Shown: piece by piece, positions 1-11,878 of the stretch
Layout: each line of letters opens with the position of its first letter
How positions within the stretch are numbered: the first letter of the stretch is position 1
Source: Amphiura filiformis
Lineage: Eukaryota > Echinodermata > Ophiuroidea > Amphilepidida > Amphiuridae
Direction: 5' to 3'
Assembly: GCF_039555335.1 (NCBI RefSeq)
Contig: NC_092631.1
Span: forward strand, 4,555,501 to 4,619,500
Length of the DNA stretch: 64,000 nucleotides
The notes under the pieces: model-generated
Databases searched by the model: none
What the model was told of the DNA's origin: nothing
Seen by the model: the letters and a program-made list of their open reading frames with translations, nothing else
Made by a program: the position numbers and the translations under genes

Positions 1-452
1 CCGGTACTATGAAATTGCCTTGCTCGATTGAACTATATACGCGTGCACCTGTAAAACGTGCACCGTATACCCGAATAGTATACTTCTATGTGAACGCAGC
101 CTTAGTGACCATTTTATGATATATGCAGTAAGAAAGAGTAAACCGATTAAAGGTATGCATAAAACTATTGAGTATCGGTCTTATAAGAATTTTGATGAAA
201 AGTGTTTTCTTGATGAGCTTTTAAATGTTCCGTGGAATGATATAAAAAATTGTGAAAATGTTAATGATGCATTGTATATGTGACAGAAAATGTTTAATAA
301 TGTTGTAAATAAGCATATTCCTAAAAGATGCAAGCGTGTTAAAGCTTCCCCCTCCCCATGGCTTAATAGCAACATCACAAAGCACATGTCAAAACGTGAT
401 TATTTACATCGTAAAGCTATTCGATCTAAAGCAACTTCTGACTGGGAGGCGT

Positions 453-1542
453 TTAACGCGGCTGTGTACTCTAGACATTGTTTCTTTCGCGAAATTGAGC
501 TTTTTTGAAATGTTTTTACTTTGTTATGTTTTTTATAAATACAAGGAAAGAAAATCCAGATTTGTTAACTCCAACTGCTCTATTTTATGGATTTTATTTC
601 ACTATTTCACTCGTTCCCGCAATTTAAAAGGAAAGAAAATCTTTGTTGTACCATCGTGTTTTGTAGGCGCGCAATTTGTTAACGCACAGATACGCTACGC
701 ATACGCAACGCTTATCTGCATGCGCGGCGCATCTTATGGAAGCACCACGGAAGCACTGATTTCACAAAAACCTAGCGGTCAATTGGCTCCGTTTTAGCTG
801 ATAAAATGAGAATTTTATCAAGTTCTTTCCCCCGATTTAAACATGAAGATATTAATAGATTTCGCCCAAACTTCTCAAGGGGCTGTGGATTTACCCGATG
901 TTTGCCTAATGTAAGGTAGAAAAACGAGAACGGACGCATTCTCCTGTGAGCTTTGATCAAAGTGCAAAATGTGATCACTTTAAACTTCAACGGCTTTTAT
1001 TTCAATGTTCATTTTCTCGGTAAAATGACGATTTAGGTACACGATAACTCAATAAATACAGCATCTATAGGTAAGCAATTATGCTCATCATAAAAAGCAT
1101 GATCGACTTAAGAAACGGTTTTCTCATTTTTTTATATTTTGGTCTATTTCCGATTTTAGGCATCATTTTGTGCAAATAGGCGTTTGTGAATTGTAAAAAG
1201 TTCATTTTGATGCCTTATATGGTCAATATCTCAAAAAATAAGGCCGATATCAAAAAACTAAAAAAACCGTTTTTGGAATGGTGCCTCCAGATTAAGAAAA
1301 AAAAAATAAAATTTTGGAAAGAGTGTTTTTTTGTTATGATGTACCGAACAAAAATTGCAAAAAATTCACTTTTTTGTGATTTTCTTCATAATTGTTGTTT
1401 TTACACCAAATCTGTATTTATATTGAGATTCATTGATGTCTTGCCTTTATAAAAATGTATACTTTTATATATCTTGCGTGAATAATTACAAAGTTACGGC
1501 ACTTTTACTACATGCATGTCTGAGAGTACACAGCTGCCTTAA
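453..1542 (+). mobile_element. TTAA-flanked non-autonomous DNA transposon, family A, copy 1
   Basis: The element is bounded by TTAA at 453-456 and 1539-1542. Its termini are imperfect inverted repeats: the left begins CGCGGCTGTGTACTCTAGAC, and the right, read inward on the minus strand, begins GGCAGCTGTGTACTCTCAGA. It interrupts the LINE, and fusing the flanks at one TTAA restores an open frame (AFKSYRNKMTA). The interior has short ORFs but no recognisable transposase. A second copy in inverted orientation is at 21583-22685. TTAA duplication is typical of piggyBac-type mobilisation; the termini are not the classic piggyBac ones. Confidence 0.8.
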
Positions 1543-3101
1543 GTCATATCGGAATAAGATGACTGCAATGATCCGTGAGTCTAAGAAGTGTTATTTTACT
1601 AATACTGCGCAACAATGTATGGGTGATTCTGGTAAGCTGTGGAAAACGTTGAAAAATATTCTTCCATCTAAACCATCCACAAACCCTTCGTCTATTGTTG
1701 TTAATGATAATGTTTTAACAAGTGATAATGACATTTCAAATGGTTTTAACGAGTATTTTGCTAATGTAGCAAAGACATTGATTGAGTGTGTTGATGAGAG
1801 TAATGATTGTATTCCTAATGTTATCACACATAGTATCGATGTGAAGCCGCAATTGCATTTACCTTGTATTTCGCATGATTTTGTAAATAATGAAATTCTT
1901 AACATGAGTCCAGCGAAAGCTACTGGGCTTGATGATATAAGTTGTAAGCTCCTCAAAATTGCTAGACCTGTCATTGTTGATAGTTTAACATATATTATGA
2001 ATATGTCTTTGTATACAGGTGTTTTTCCAAACGTATGGAAAGTAGCTAGAGTTGTTCCCCTTCACAAAGGTGGCGATTTAAACAGCACTAATAATTATAG
2101 GCCAATTTCCATTCTTTCCTGTGTAAGTAAGATCATCGAAAAGGCTGTTCATAAACATGTTTATACATTTCTCAGTAACCACAATTTGATTAACCAACAT
2201 CAATCAGGTTTTCGTCCGTTCCATTCAACAGAGACGGCGCTAACTGAAATGACAGATTACTGGTTGAGCAATATGAATTCAGGTAAAATGACTGGCGTAG
2301 CCTTTGTTGATTTGCGTAAGGCGTTTGATACAGTCAATCATGATATGTTGTTGAATAAATTAAGTGAAATGGGCCACAAAATGGTTTCGTTCTTATTTAC
2401 ATGATAGAACACAACGAGTGTCTTTTAAGGGAGCTTTATCAAATGAACTTCCTGTAAATTCAGGTGTTCCTCAAGGTAGCATACTTGGGCCGCTATTATT
2501 CATCATTTTATTAATAGCATGTGTAAAGTAATTGAGCATGGTTATATTTCAATGTATGCTGATGATACCACACTGTCTGTTAGTGGGGATGATGCTCGTG
2601 ATATTGCAAGTAAATTAAGGTGTGATCTTGAAAAGCTTATGATTTGGATGCGTACGAATAAGATGTTCCTTAACTCTGATAAGACAAAAATCATGCTAGT
2701 TGGTACTAGTGCAAGACTTAATAATGTGCATGAAAATGATTTTTCTGTTAGAATTGATGGTAATGATCTTGAATGTGTTGATAATTTTAAATGCTTGGGT
2801 GTTGTAATTGATAATCCATTAAAATGGCATAAGCAAGTTAATAATGTTGTTCGAAATGTGTTTTGTAAACTTGCTTTGTTACGTCGTGTTAAACCATATC
2901 TTAATGTTGATACTTTAAATGTTCTTTATAAAAGTATGGTTCAACCTCACTTTGATTATTGTAGCTTAGCATGGTATGGTCGTTTTAAAGAAGATTGTCA
3001 TAGACTTGATGTAATACAAAAGCGATGTGCGCGAGTGATCTTAGGTGTTAATTACTACACTCCATCTAATTATATGTTTCAAGAGCTAAGGTGGTCACGA
3101 C
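1541..3101 (+). pseudogene. Reverse transcriptase domain of the CR1/L2-type LINE
   Basis: The RT landmarks are all visible: [60 protein letters not shown] and the catalytic YADDT box near 2556. The thumb/C-terminal part (NFKCLGVVID..., PHFDYCSLAWYG, RVILG) follows. Two frameshifts break it: about 2375, where the frame changes before a [13 protein letters not shown]-like stretch, and about 2510, where one T seems lost before the MCKVIEHG segment. The catalytic box itself is intact, but the frame breaks and insertions rule out a working product. Confidence 0.85.
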
Positions 3102-4173
3102 CAAAGAGCTTTTAAATAGAAATAGAGTCGCAATAGATTATATAATCTTTTGTTCGTTTGATGCCGATTAGAAGTTGCGACAGGCTATTCATAAAAGTGG
3201 TACCATTGTTTCGAATAAAGGGGTTCCGCCATTAAATTGGTCACTGATCCGGCATCATATTAACGCTCTACACAACAGGCGAGTATCAATAAGTGACCAC
3301 ACTACAGTCATGTGTAAGGGCAGTCATGTGTAAAGTGGTACCATTGTACTCAATGTATCCCAAATGTGTGCTTGTGTGGGTCTGAAGACTATAAGGAGGC
3401 TTTAGCTGTCGATGCAATCATCTTTACCACCCACCTGACGATAGGTGTTTCATTTAACTAAATTGAATGCTCTTGGTGATCGATTACACATTAGAATGTA
3501 TGAAGGCTGCCATTTCCAGTCCATATATCTATATTACACTATAATGGTAATCGCTATACGTATACATGTAAGTATAAGTATAGGCCTATAAAGGTTGTTT
3601 TTAAGAAATTTCCATTTAATGTTATTTTAAGAAGGAGATTGGTATAGAAATAGTGGCGTACCCAAAGAGGGGAGGGGTTGGGGAGGGACAGATTCACCTC
3701 TGTGAGAAGTCTTGGGAGGGGGGAGAGGGAGGAGGGATATGGAGAATGAGAGAGGGCTGGAGGAAGGGATAATAAAGGCAAGTAGATAAATAGAAATATA
3801 AGGAAAATTATGGGAATGAGAGAGGGAGGGTGAGAGGGGACAATGAGAGCGAGGGAGTGATAAAATGTAGGCCTAGGAAAAACTAAGTACAGAGAAGGGA
3901 AAAGAAAGGAATGATGAATACATTTAATTATTAGGCCTATATAATAACTAAACACATAACAGCACTGGGCAGCCATTCGACGATGTCAATGCCTTTATTC
4001 GTTACGTAATTAAAACGCCCAGTCAGATGTATTTCACACCTACCAAACACAACTCACCCAATTTCGCAAACTGGACGTTGAATGTACACTCTCATGAATA
4101 TTGATTGGCAACATTTTCCAATATGTCAGCGCTCTAATCGGAAACAATAGAACAATAGACCCTGCAGAGCGTC
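3102..4173. mobile_element. Unclassified 1.07 kb insertion in the LINE with 9-bp target duplication
   Basis: GGTCACGAC occurs at 3093-3101 and again at 4174-4182. Deleting one copy plus the intervening DNA joins LINE codons so that ELRW-SRLSDRNDYFKALM-YKCLNG reads through with the spacing usual for this protein family. The inserted DNA contains a purine-rich stretch on the plus strand (about 3655-3850) and no recognisable coding sequence or clear terminal inverted repeats. It could be an insertion, or a rearrangement at microhomology. Confidence 0.55.
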
Positions 4174-4230
4174 GGTCACGACTATCAGATCGTAATGATT
4201 ATTTCAAAGCTCTAATGATTTATAAATGTC

Positions 4231-4779
4231 TTAAGGGTTCCAAAATGAGCGTTTATTGCGTTTCGACAGTATTTTTTGTAGGACATGAGAGCCTCAGACC
4301 TATCGAATTGCATTCTGAATACGAAGCATGTCTTTCTGATATCAAATAATTTTCGAAGTAAATTATATAAATCTAATGATATATTCTTAAAGTGTATGTA
4401 GCAGGGAGGGAAAAGCCGAGTCAATTGAAAATTTTGACCTTTCGTATTGAAGATATGGATTTTTTCCCAAAAAGACCTAATTTTTTTTTGGTGTTTTGGG
4501 AAAAAATCCATATCTTCAATACGAAAGGTCAAAATTTTCAATTGATCGTCGGCTTTTCATCCCACCTACATACACTTTAAGTATAAATCATCAGATTTAT
4601 AAAGTTTACTTCAAGTACTGTTAAATATCAAAAATATCAATTTTAATGATTTGCCATAAAATCAAAATTATCTGATATCAGAATGACATTCTTCGTATTC
4701 AGAATGCAATTCGATACGTCTGATGTGCTCGCATGTCCCAAAATAAATACTGTCCAAACGTTCATACCCCAGCCCTTAA
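4231..4779 (+). mobile_element. TTAA-flanked MITE, family B, copy 1
   Basis: TTAA at 4231-4234 and 4776-4779 flanks inverted ends (left GGGTTCCAAAATGAGCGTTT; right, read inward, GGGCTGGGGTATGAACGTTT). The interior holds a long hairpin (about 4420-4555; arms around AATTTTGACCTTTCGTATTG). Removal restores LINE codons YKC-L-NGLAPQYL exactly. Partial relatives lie at about 19545-19935 and 34146-34395. Confidence 0.8.
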
Positions 4780-5266
4780 TGGTCTTGCTCCACAGTATTT
4801 AAATAATATGTTCAATTATGTGCGTGACAATCACGATCGTGTTACGAGGCACGCTGCAGCTGATTTGCTAGCTCTTCCACCCATTGTTCATGGTACTGAC
4901 ATTGAGTCTGTTAAATTTTCGTTTAGCTATAGTGGCGTTAAGTTGTGGAATAATATTGACCCGCCTACTAGAAATGCTGTTAATGTTCAGTCGTTTAAGA
5001 CAATGTATAAAAGTAGCCATCTGAAGTAGATTGCATATTCGCATGATTTGATGTTTTAAAAAGTTGTATATACCTATGATTATATGAAATTACGTGCCAT
5101 AATTGTTTGTATCTAAATGTGTTTTATGTATAATTACTATATTTTATATGAGTGTCTTTTAATATTGTTGTAACTTAATTGTATATTGCAGGGCCCGGTT
5201 AGAACAGCTTTAAGCTGATTCGGGCATACCCTGGGTAAAGATAATAAATAATAATAATAATAATTA

Positions 5267-6530
5267 TTTGCATTGATCAGTCTTACTATATTTACTCGGA
5301 GATAGGGCTATGAAATCTGCATCTGGTGAACCATAATTATTTACTCACTCTTTTGTCCCGTTTTTCTTTTTCCCCCCCTTCCATTTTATTTTTGCCTGCT
5401 TTTCATCCGTGTATTTTTCTCATTCATACTTTTCTCCTTATCAGTTTTTGCCTCCATATTTAGCACTTCCTGCTCCCACTTTTTTTTTAAAGATTTACTC
5501 CCACTCCCTCTCCTTCCACTTTTCTATACTTTTCCTCCACCATATCCTGCTACGTCTTTTAGTCTGTATCTCCCGGGCTGTATCTCCCAATTTCCAATAT
5601 TCTTCCCATCATGCCCATATAGATTCTTGTTATTTTCATTCTTTTGTTTTTAATTACGTTAAAAAGAACTCCCGCCCTTAATACTAACCTATTTCGAACC
5701 AAACATTCAATTAATGAAACTCTTTTTGCAAGGATTTAAGAAAACAGGGTCGAAAGAACGACAGAAAAACAGTGCAATTGGGTCTGTTTGTTTGTTTAAT
5801 TGTATTAAATGAGTGTTAAATGACAAACAAGAAGAGTCTCTAAAAAAGACAACCCTATACGCATTCGGTTATTCTTTGTATTGTTATGCGTTTAGACACG
5901 GAAATGGGTGCTAAAATTTAATTATAGATCTTGGGCTTGATCAGGTACAAATGTCAGTAGTTGCCAAATTCAATTAGAGCTTTTCATAGTTTGAATGGTA
6001 AAAATTACGTAAATGTAAAGTTTTGTTGCATTTCCATCCCTGTTTACAGTCGGTATAAAAATATAGATATTGGAAAACTCAATTATTTTTACCCGTCTCC
6101 GCTGATTACCTTCGGCCAAGGTTACATACAGGCTGATGAACACGATGCTCGTTCCGTTTGTTCCAATATTTCCATATGGTATTAGAAATAAGGCATTATT
6201 TCAGATACTTTGGCATAGGCCATAGGGACGTGACATGTATATACAATAACTACGCATGCTCAATACAATTAGTGTGGCAAATACAGTGAACACGCATGCT
6301 CAATACAGGAGCTTACATAGGCTTTGTCCAGAAAACAAACTCGCATTTTGTCTAAAAAAACACTATTTTCTCTAAAAAATGGTGAAATTTGATATTTTAT
6401 ATATTACACATTATCATCGCTTGCATATTTGTTTTGATGAAAGTGTCATAAATATTTAAATTAAGGTAAATATAATTTACTTTATTCAGCCTTTTCTTCA
6501 ATTCTCCATCTTCGATTCAGAAGTAAACAC
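5267..6530. other. Intergenic stretch without recognisable gene
   Basis: AT-rich sequence with pyrimidine-rich tracts around 5350-5560. Short ORFs here show no domain motifs. I see no tRNA, hairpin or transposon terminus that I can support. Confidence 0.5.
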
Positions 6531-6957
6531 TATAATGACAGACAAAGATAAAAAAGACCAGTTTGCGTCTGACGTCATCTGTCAATCAAACTCCGAGCAC
6601 GGTTTGTTTACAAGTGTCGTAATGATATGAGTTGCTGAACACGGCGGTAAAACCGGGCGCCTTATTGTTAATTTTGCACCTTTTAACATACAAACCATCT
6701 CAAAAGTTAGGTCTTAATACTAGGAAACTTTTTTTTTGGCGAAGGCACCATGTCCACAATGCCTAGAAAAGTTGCTTTTTGCCTTGTAAGAGTACGTATT
6801 TTTCGCCATTCACTTCTATTCCTTTTCTCCGATCGTCACCAGCCAGATGAATCGACCTTCCTTATACGCGCTATTAGCCAATCAAGGATCGTAAAGAATT
6901 GGATTGACAGTGACGTCAGACGCAAACTAGTCTTCTTATCTTTGTCTTTCATTATAA
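6531..6957. mobile_element. TA-type MITE, copy upstream of the GPCR gene
   Basis: The ends are inverted repeats: TATAATGACAGACAAAGATA at the left, and the complement (TTATCTTTGTCTTTCATTAT) at the right, with a GCGTCTGACGTCA subterminal box in both arms. A second copy is at 9300-9719, with the same orientation and interior. Inside is a conserved ATG context reading MSTMPRK(V/A)AFCLV, followed in this copy by GTAAGA, which resembles a small exon with a splice donor. A perfect hairpin CCTCGCACC/GGTGCGAGG lies just outside at 6961-6982. Confidence 0.75.
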
Positions 6958-7825
6958 TACCTCGCACCTCCCGGTGCGAGGAATAATAACAGTTTAAATT
7001 ATCTATAGAGGGCGTTTGTTTGGCAGGAGCTTGAGGCATGCGCATTTCAGCTCGAGGGGGCGGTCTGCCAAGATTTCTAAACTCTCCTTTGGTTCAACAC
7101 TTAATCACGAACTTTTCACAACCAATTATAAATTTGCAGTACGTAGGTTATGATACAATACTATGTCATTATAAATTAAATATTAGGAGAGTGGCCTGCA
7201 ATATAAGGACGTTTTTGAATACTTTTGCGTGACCAACGGTTTAACAGTTGGCCCTCGCGACCTGGATAACTGCAAAACTGAACGAGGCAGCTGTGTTGAT
7301 CACCGTCGTCTGTTTCAACTGGTGGAGAAACACCTCGGACTAACGATTTACTCAATATTTGAGAGGATAAAGTATTAAACATCACCGGGACAACCACAAG
7401 TATCAACTGTTGTATGTTGTGCGTCAAATGTGAATGGTTTCCATATTTTGATGTTCATTGCAGATGAGAAAAGTAAATTGACGACGTTCACAGTGAAAAT
7501 AAAGAGTTCAGCCTTTTTTCTAACCATGTCTTTCTAGAAAAAATTAATATCCCCCTTACTGAAGTATTCCCGACGACTTGTCATATATGAGGTGAGACAA
7601 TGTTGGTGATCAGATCAAATCGCTGAAATTTGAGAGACTATAACACTCTCTGCAATTTGCACTGATGTAAATTAATTAAGGTACGAAATTTATTTGGTTA
7701 AAGTTGTGTTGGAATTATTGTCAATATTGATCTGTTGATGTTTTCATTGAAAGTTCAAAATACGAAGAACACAGTGCAGAAGTGTTAACATATGCAGTGT
7801 CTTTTCTATATCAATAACTTTGGTT
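6958..7825. other. Upstream flank of the GPCR gene
   Basis: No convincing coding exon is visible. The 5' untranslated region and promoter of the receptor gene should lie here, but no clear TATA box or initiator stands out. Confidence 0.4.
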
Positions 7826-8881
7826 ATGGCGAATAATATGGGAACTGTAGAAGACAACTTCGAAGGAACTGGTAGTCCACTGATATCTACCGTTGATCTT
7901 AGCAATGAGGAAAACAACGAAAGCATCGGTCTCGCATTCACCGAAGGTTTCAAGATAATCGTCGGTATTATGGGGATACTGGGGAACTTGACGGTATGTC
8001 TGGCGGTAATCCAGATGCGTTCTAAAGAAGTGAAATTCTTGATCGGTTCGCAAGCAGCAATTGATCTGCTGACATCCATCGTGTTACTTGCTGGGACTTT
8101 CACCGGTCGAAATACGTTTGTCCAGTTGGTATCTCCCAATAATTACATATTTGGATATATCTATTGCGTGTTTTGGCACTACAATGGACTGCTTTTCTAT
8201 CTCTCTACTATGTCTACTTATAATCTAGTGGCCATCTCTGTTGAACGTTACATTGCTGTTTTGCATCCTATGTGGTACAGAACAAACTTTTCGAGGAACA
8301 AAGCCATCGTTCTTGGAGCTTCGCTGTGGTTGATAGCTCCAACCATGCAGCTTGTGACCTGCATTGGACAGACGTATTACATTGACGGGCGTTGTCGTTG
8401 GATAGGTTTCCCGCTGATCGGTGAGGCCATCACAGGAATCCTTCTCTTCATTTGGGATTTCTTCGGGCCTTGCATCGTTATGGGATATTGTTTTGCAAGA
8501 ATAATATTCGAACTGATGACGCAAGATGAAAGAGCGAAAGAATTACAAGCTGATAAGGAAATATCAACAGTATCGAGAGTCACAGAAGACGGTCACAAAG
8601 AGTCGGGGAAATCCGCCGTTGTCACCGCTGCTGGAATAAACCGAAGCCGAAACGTGACCAAAACGTTCCTGCTCGTGTTTATCGCCTTTGTGTTATGTTG
8701 GGTTACCAATCAAGTGTTGTATTTGCAAAAGAATCTGGGTGGGTATAGATACCATGGCACTTCATTGAATCACTTTGCCAATGGAATGGCGATTCTAAAT
8801 TCGGCTATAAATCCATTCATTTATGTTTTCCGTTTCAAACAATATCGAGAGAAAATGAAAGCTATGTGCAGCTTCCGATAA
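7826..8881 (+). CDS. Rhodopsin-family (class A) G protein-coupled receptor, single exon
   Basis: This intact 351-codon ORF encodes a seven-transmembrane plasma-membrane receptor. I start at ATG 7826; the frame is open two codons further up but begins there with TTG. Numbering from that Met: N-glycosylation sequon NES at 31-33; TM1 GN at 53-54; TM2 Asp80; TM3 Cys114 paired with the second-loop Cys190; ERY (DRY variant) at 140-142; Trp168 in TM4; TM5 with Pro215; TM6 with Cys291-Trp292; NPFIY at 329-333 in TM7; short basic tail. The TM6 motif reads CWVT, so the usual CWxP proline is absent. The third loop (about 228-278) is charged. Length and lack of introns fit the lineage-expanded peptide-receptor-like GPCRs of marine invertebrates; the ligand cannot be told. 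Two MITE copies flank the gene. Confidence 0.92.
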   Translation: MANNMGTVEDNFEGTGSPLISTVDLSNEENNESIGLAFTEGFKIIVGIMGILGNLTVCLAVIQMRSKEVKFLIGSQAAIDLLTSIVLLAGTFTGRNTFVQLVSPNNYIFGYIYCVFWHYNGLLFYLSTMSTYNLVAISVERYIAVLHPMWYRTNFSRNKAIVLGASLWLIAPTMQLVTCIGQTYYIDGRCRWIGFPLIGEAITGILLFIWDFFGPCIVMGYCFARIIFELMTQDERAKELQADKEISTVSRVTEDGHKESGKSAVVTAAGINRSRNVTKTFLLVFIAFVLCWVTNQVLYLQKNLGGYRYHGTSLNHFANGMAILNSAINPFIYVFRFKQYREKMKAMCSFR

Positions 8882-9299
8882 ACAACGCTTTTGTCGTACA
8901 GACGAACCGATAAAATTACAATTATTACTTGGCTGACTCGAGAGAACGTTTTTTTAGTTGAATCTAAACGTTATTCGTCAAAAATGCAGTGAAACCTTAG
9001 AATCCTTACCGTTAAAATTGCACTTTCAAGTTGTAATGTATATTGTAAGGATAATAGTGTACGAAATAAGTTTTCTAAGAGAATTTGAATCTTTTTAACT
9101 CCGCATTCTAGTATTATTAGGAATTAATTTCGATAAAGTGGTTCTTGGCTGTTTGGCAGGTTTTTATTTTTAAAAGCCCAAAGACCACTCTAGATCTTAG
9201 AAATGGCGTTTTTAAATTTCTCAGTTTTTCTTCTCAATAAAATACCAAACAAATTTTGTCCAAAATTGATTGTGTTAATGGTAGTCCCTAAAGTGTAAG
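8882..9299 (+). promoter_or_regulatory. Probable 3' UTR of the GPCR gene with AATAAA signal
   Basis: An AATAAA hexamer at 9236-9241 lies 355 bases after the stop codon, with T-rich sequence around it. It is the first good poly(A) signal in the flank and lies before the downstream MITE. Assignment is by position and motif. Confidence 0.5.
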
Positions 9300-9719
9300 T
9301 ATAATGAAAGACAAAGATAAAGATAATTTATCGCGTCTGACGTCACCTGTCAATCAAACTCGAGCACGGTTTGTTTACAAGTGTCGTGATGATGACTTGC
9401 TGAACGCGGATTTATAACCGGGCGCCATATTGTTTATTTTGCACCTTTCGACATGCAAACCATCTCAAAAGTTATAGGTCTTTATATTAGGAAACTTCCT
9501 TTGGTGAAGGCACCATGTCGACAATGCCTAGAAAAGCTGCTTTTTGCCTTGTAAAAGTACGTATTTTTCCCCATTTGCTGCTATTCCTTTTCTCCGATCA
9601 GCACCAGATAGACCGGTCTTCCTTTTACGCGCTGATTAACCTGTGTAAACCAATCAAGGATCGTAATTGACAATGACATCAGACGCGATAAATTGTTTTT
9701 ATCTCTGTCTTTAATTATA
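9300..9719. mobile_element. TA-type MITE, copy downstream of the GPCR gene
   Basis: Homologous over its whole length to 6531-6957, in the same orientation. The left end is TATAATGAAAGACAAAGATA and the right end is ...TTTTTATCTCTGTCTTTAATTATA, with the GTCTGACGTCA and TGACATCAGAC boxes inside. The internal MSTMPRKAAFCLV reading is retained, here followed by GTAAAA. Confidence 0.75.
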
Positions 9720-10859
9720 GCTGATTTTTTTTGTCGGAAACCACAGCTTTCGGATATTGCACTCAGTTGGAACTAGAAGTATTTATGATTATAGAAACTG
9801 GATGGCTCACGTTTGAACGAAATTGAAATACACGACACTAACCAGTTTCAGAAAGTCTTGCGTTTTTTAATTATACTCAAACGTAGTATTTGTCAAAGAT
9901 CTATAGCGATCCGATCTATACCGTCTCAGATATATACCGAGCGATGCCCAAGGCTGAGTGGCGAACGCCCACACCGCATGCACATGTTTATAAAGAGTTT
10001 CTCATGCTCTGGTACCAAAGAAGATTTTCACAGCATCCCAGAATGCTTATGTGAAATTTTACATTTTTCAGTCAAACCAAACCATGACATGCATGTCTTT
10101 TATGCACACATGCGCTATAGGAAAAGATTATAATGTATGTTCTTTCATGTGTAAATAACCAATTTCACACTCTAATGGATTTGTGCATTAATCAGGAACT
10201 ACCCGTTTGTTATGCTAGGTTGATCTCCGTGTCAAAAAATGACCGTTCTCATTTGTCATTTCAAAATAATTACATGTTGAGGTTATTTCTAGATTCCTAG
10301 GAACAAATCTAACGTTGATTAAAATTTTTGAATGTAATGGGTTAAAAATTCAAATCCATAAGATTGACTTTTTAATCTTAGCATGGATTAATCTTGGATT
10401 AAAATATACACAAATCTAAGATTGATATCCGAAATAAGTTAAAATTAGTGGATTTGAATTTCAGTCTATTAGATCTAAAAAATCACAAACAAAAATATAT
10501 GTACAAAAGTCAGTGTAATTTGTTTTTGAAAAATGTGGATGAAAATAATACAGCCTCTCCATCATTACACAAACAACAATATTCCATAAAACAAAATCAA
10601 TTTCATCTCAGAAAAATAATTCAAAGGAGCCCACCCCAACGTACTAAAAAAGACTATAAAAAGATTTTTGTATCATCAAGAACCTAGGACTATAAAATTA
10701 TGTCTGTGTCGAATTTGTATTTTCTGTGTGGCGACAGCCCAAAATTACAGTGGGATATGGGACAATATAATACACTGAAGTATGCGTAACTCGCAATTCA
10801 ATATTCGAATAGATTGACAGTGGCATATGGGACAATGTATTACATTGAAGTATTGATTA
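9720..10859. other. AT-rich intergenic DNA
   Basis: No gene is recognised. Short inverted words such as AATCTAAGATT/AATCTTGGATT recur at 10300-10440. At 10750-10860 two similar segments of about 50 bases (GTGGGATATGGGACAAT / GTGGCATATGGGACAAT) form a short tandem duplication. Confidence 0.4.
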
Positions 10860-11400
10860 ACTACGATACCGCTCTTTTCAAAGACATTAATACTGCAGGT
10901 GCGAGTGATCAGCATGATATAAAAGTTCTATAGAATTATACGATCCAGGTCGTTATCCCTGTTCTTTGATAATCTATGTGCAATGCACAGTGTACAATGC
11001 AGAGGAAGTCTTAGTGCAGGGCAATACATTAAAAAATAGTGTAAACACATTATTATCTACAAATTGAACCATACTCAGCAAAAGAGGATCCTAAAATCAC
11101 GAAATGAGTTGTTAATGTTTTCTCATCTTTGTCTTTCTTCATATGGTGATCGACATCACCCGATAGATTTAAAAAGAAAGGTGTAGTAAACATTGCTGGA
11201 GTAATGATGTAATATGAATAATTATAGCAATGGGTTTATACTATTTTTAATGCATTACCATGCACTAGACGTTACACCGTTCCCCTGCATTGTACATAGA
11301 TTATCAAAGAACATGGATAAAGACCTATATGTTAATTCTATATGCTGTTCACTCGCACCTGCAAGATTTGTGTCTTTGAAAAGAGCGGCATCATCGTAGT
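10860..11400. mobile_element. Fold-back element, 0.54 kb
   Basis: Inverted arms of about 130-150 bases: ACTACGATACCGCTCTTTTC at the left and its near complement ending GAAAAGAGCGGCATCATCGT at the right. Shared inner words include GCAGGTGCGAGTG and GTTCTTTGATAATCTATGT. No coding capacity is seen. A GATCCTAAAATCACGAAAT word near 11090 resembles the end of TTAA family C. Confidence 0.65.
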
Positions 11401-11878
11401 CTGAAGTCGGGCATATTCAAATTTTAGTTTTCTACATGATTGTATAAGGCATTTGCAAAGCTACATATTCAGCTGATATGCAGAAAACCTCATAAATATT
11501 GAACAGTTATAGTTCCAAATATATAAACAGTTGAACTGTTTCCGAAACAAAAGATAGCAAAAGAAATTATTTCCCGAGTTTGGCTGTATCTGAAAATCAA
11601 TATTTCCGACTCCCGACTGATTTTATTTGATCACATCATAAATGGTCTCATTTCCATGGCATAGTTCATTACCCTCCATCCAACAATCACAGCACAAAAT
11701 TTGACTTCAAGTTGCCGAGTATAAGTTTGTGTACCCAAATTTTCAAAGGTCATTATATGAATGTACAAGCATAATAGGGTTAAAGAACCGTGTCCTGACC
11801 GATGAGCATAATTTAGATTATAGTACATGACGATTAATGTGCCATATCGAGGTCATTTCCAATTGTGCTTACAAGCTC
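11401..11878. other. Flank between fold-back elements
   Basis: No gene is recognised. On the minus strand this is where the 3' end of the large gene would continue beyond the inserted fold-back element. A minus-strand AATAAA lies near 11616-11622. Confidence 0.35.

Larger units (their letters stand above)
102..5266 (+). mobile_element. CR1/L2-type non-LTR retrotransposon, degenerate and interrupted by three insertions
   Basis: Segments of one LINE lie in order on the plus strand. At 102-456 is the end of the AP-endonuclease (an LSDHF motif near 102-116) plus linker. At 1541-3101 is the reverse transcriptase. At 4174-4230 and 4776-5029 is the C-terminal region (YKCLNG / GLAPQYLNN / SYSGVKLWNNI). 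The 3' end (5191-5266) has the GGGCCCGGTT...CAGCTTTAAGCTGATTCGGGC tail followed by an ATA/AAT microsatellite, as is usual in CR1/L2 elements. Insertions occupy 457-1542, 3102-4173 and 4235-4779. The element lacks its 5' end, has an in-frame stop near 283 and frameshifts near 2375 and 2510, so it is dead. Clade placement is by motif recognition only. Confidence 0.85.

Noticed and set aside
336-797. 153-codon plus-strand ORF
   Set aside because: It spans the junction of the LINE and the TTAA element, and its second half matches non-coding family A sequence also present at 22325-22525.
7820-7825. Start of the GPCR at 7820
   Set aside because: That codon is TTG; the first ATG in frame is 7826.
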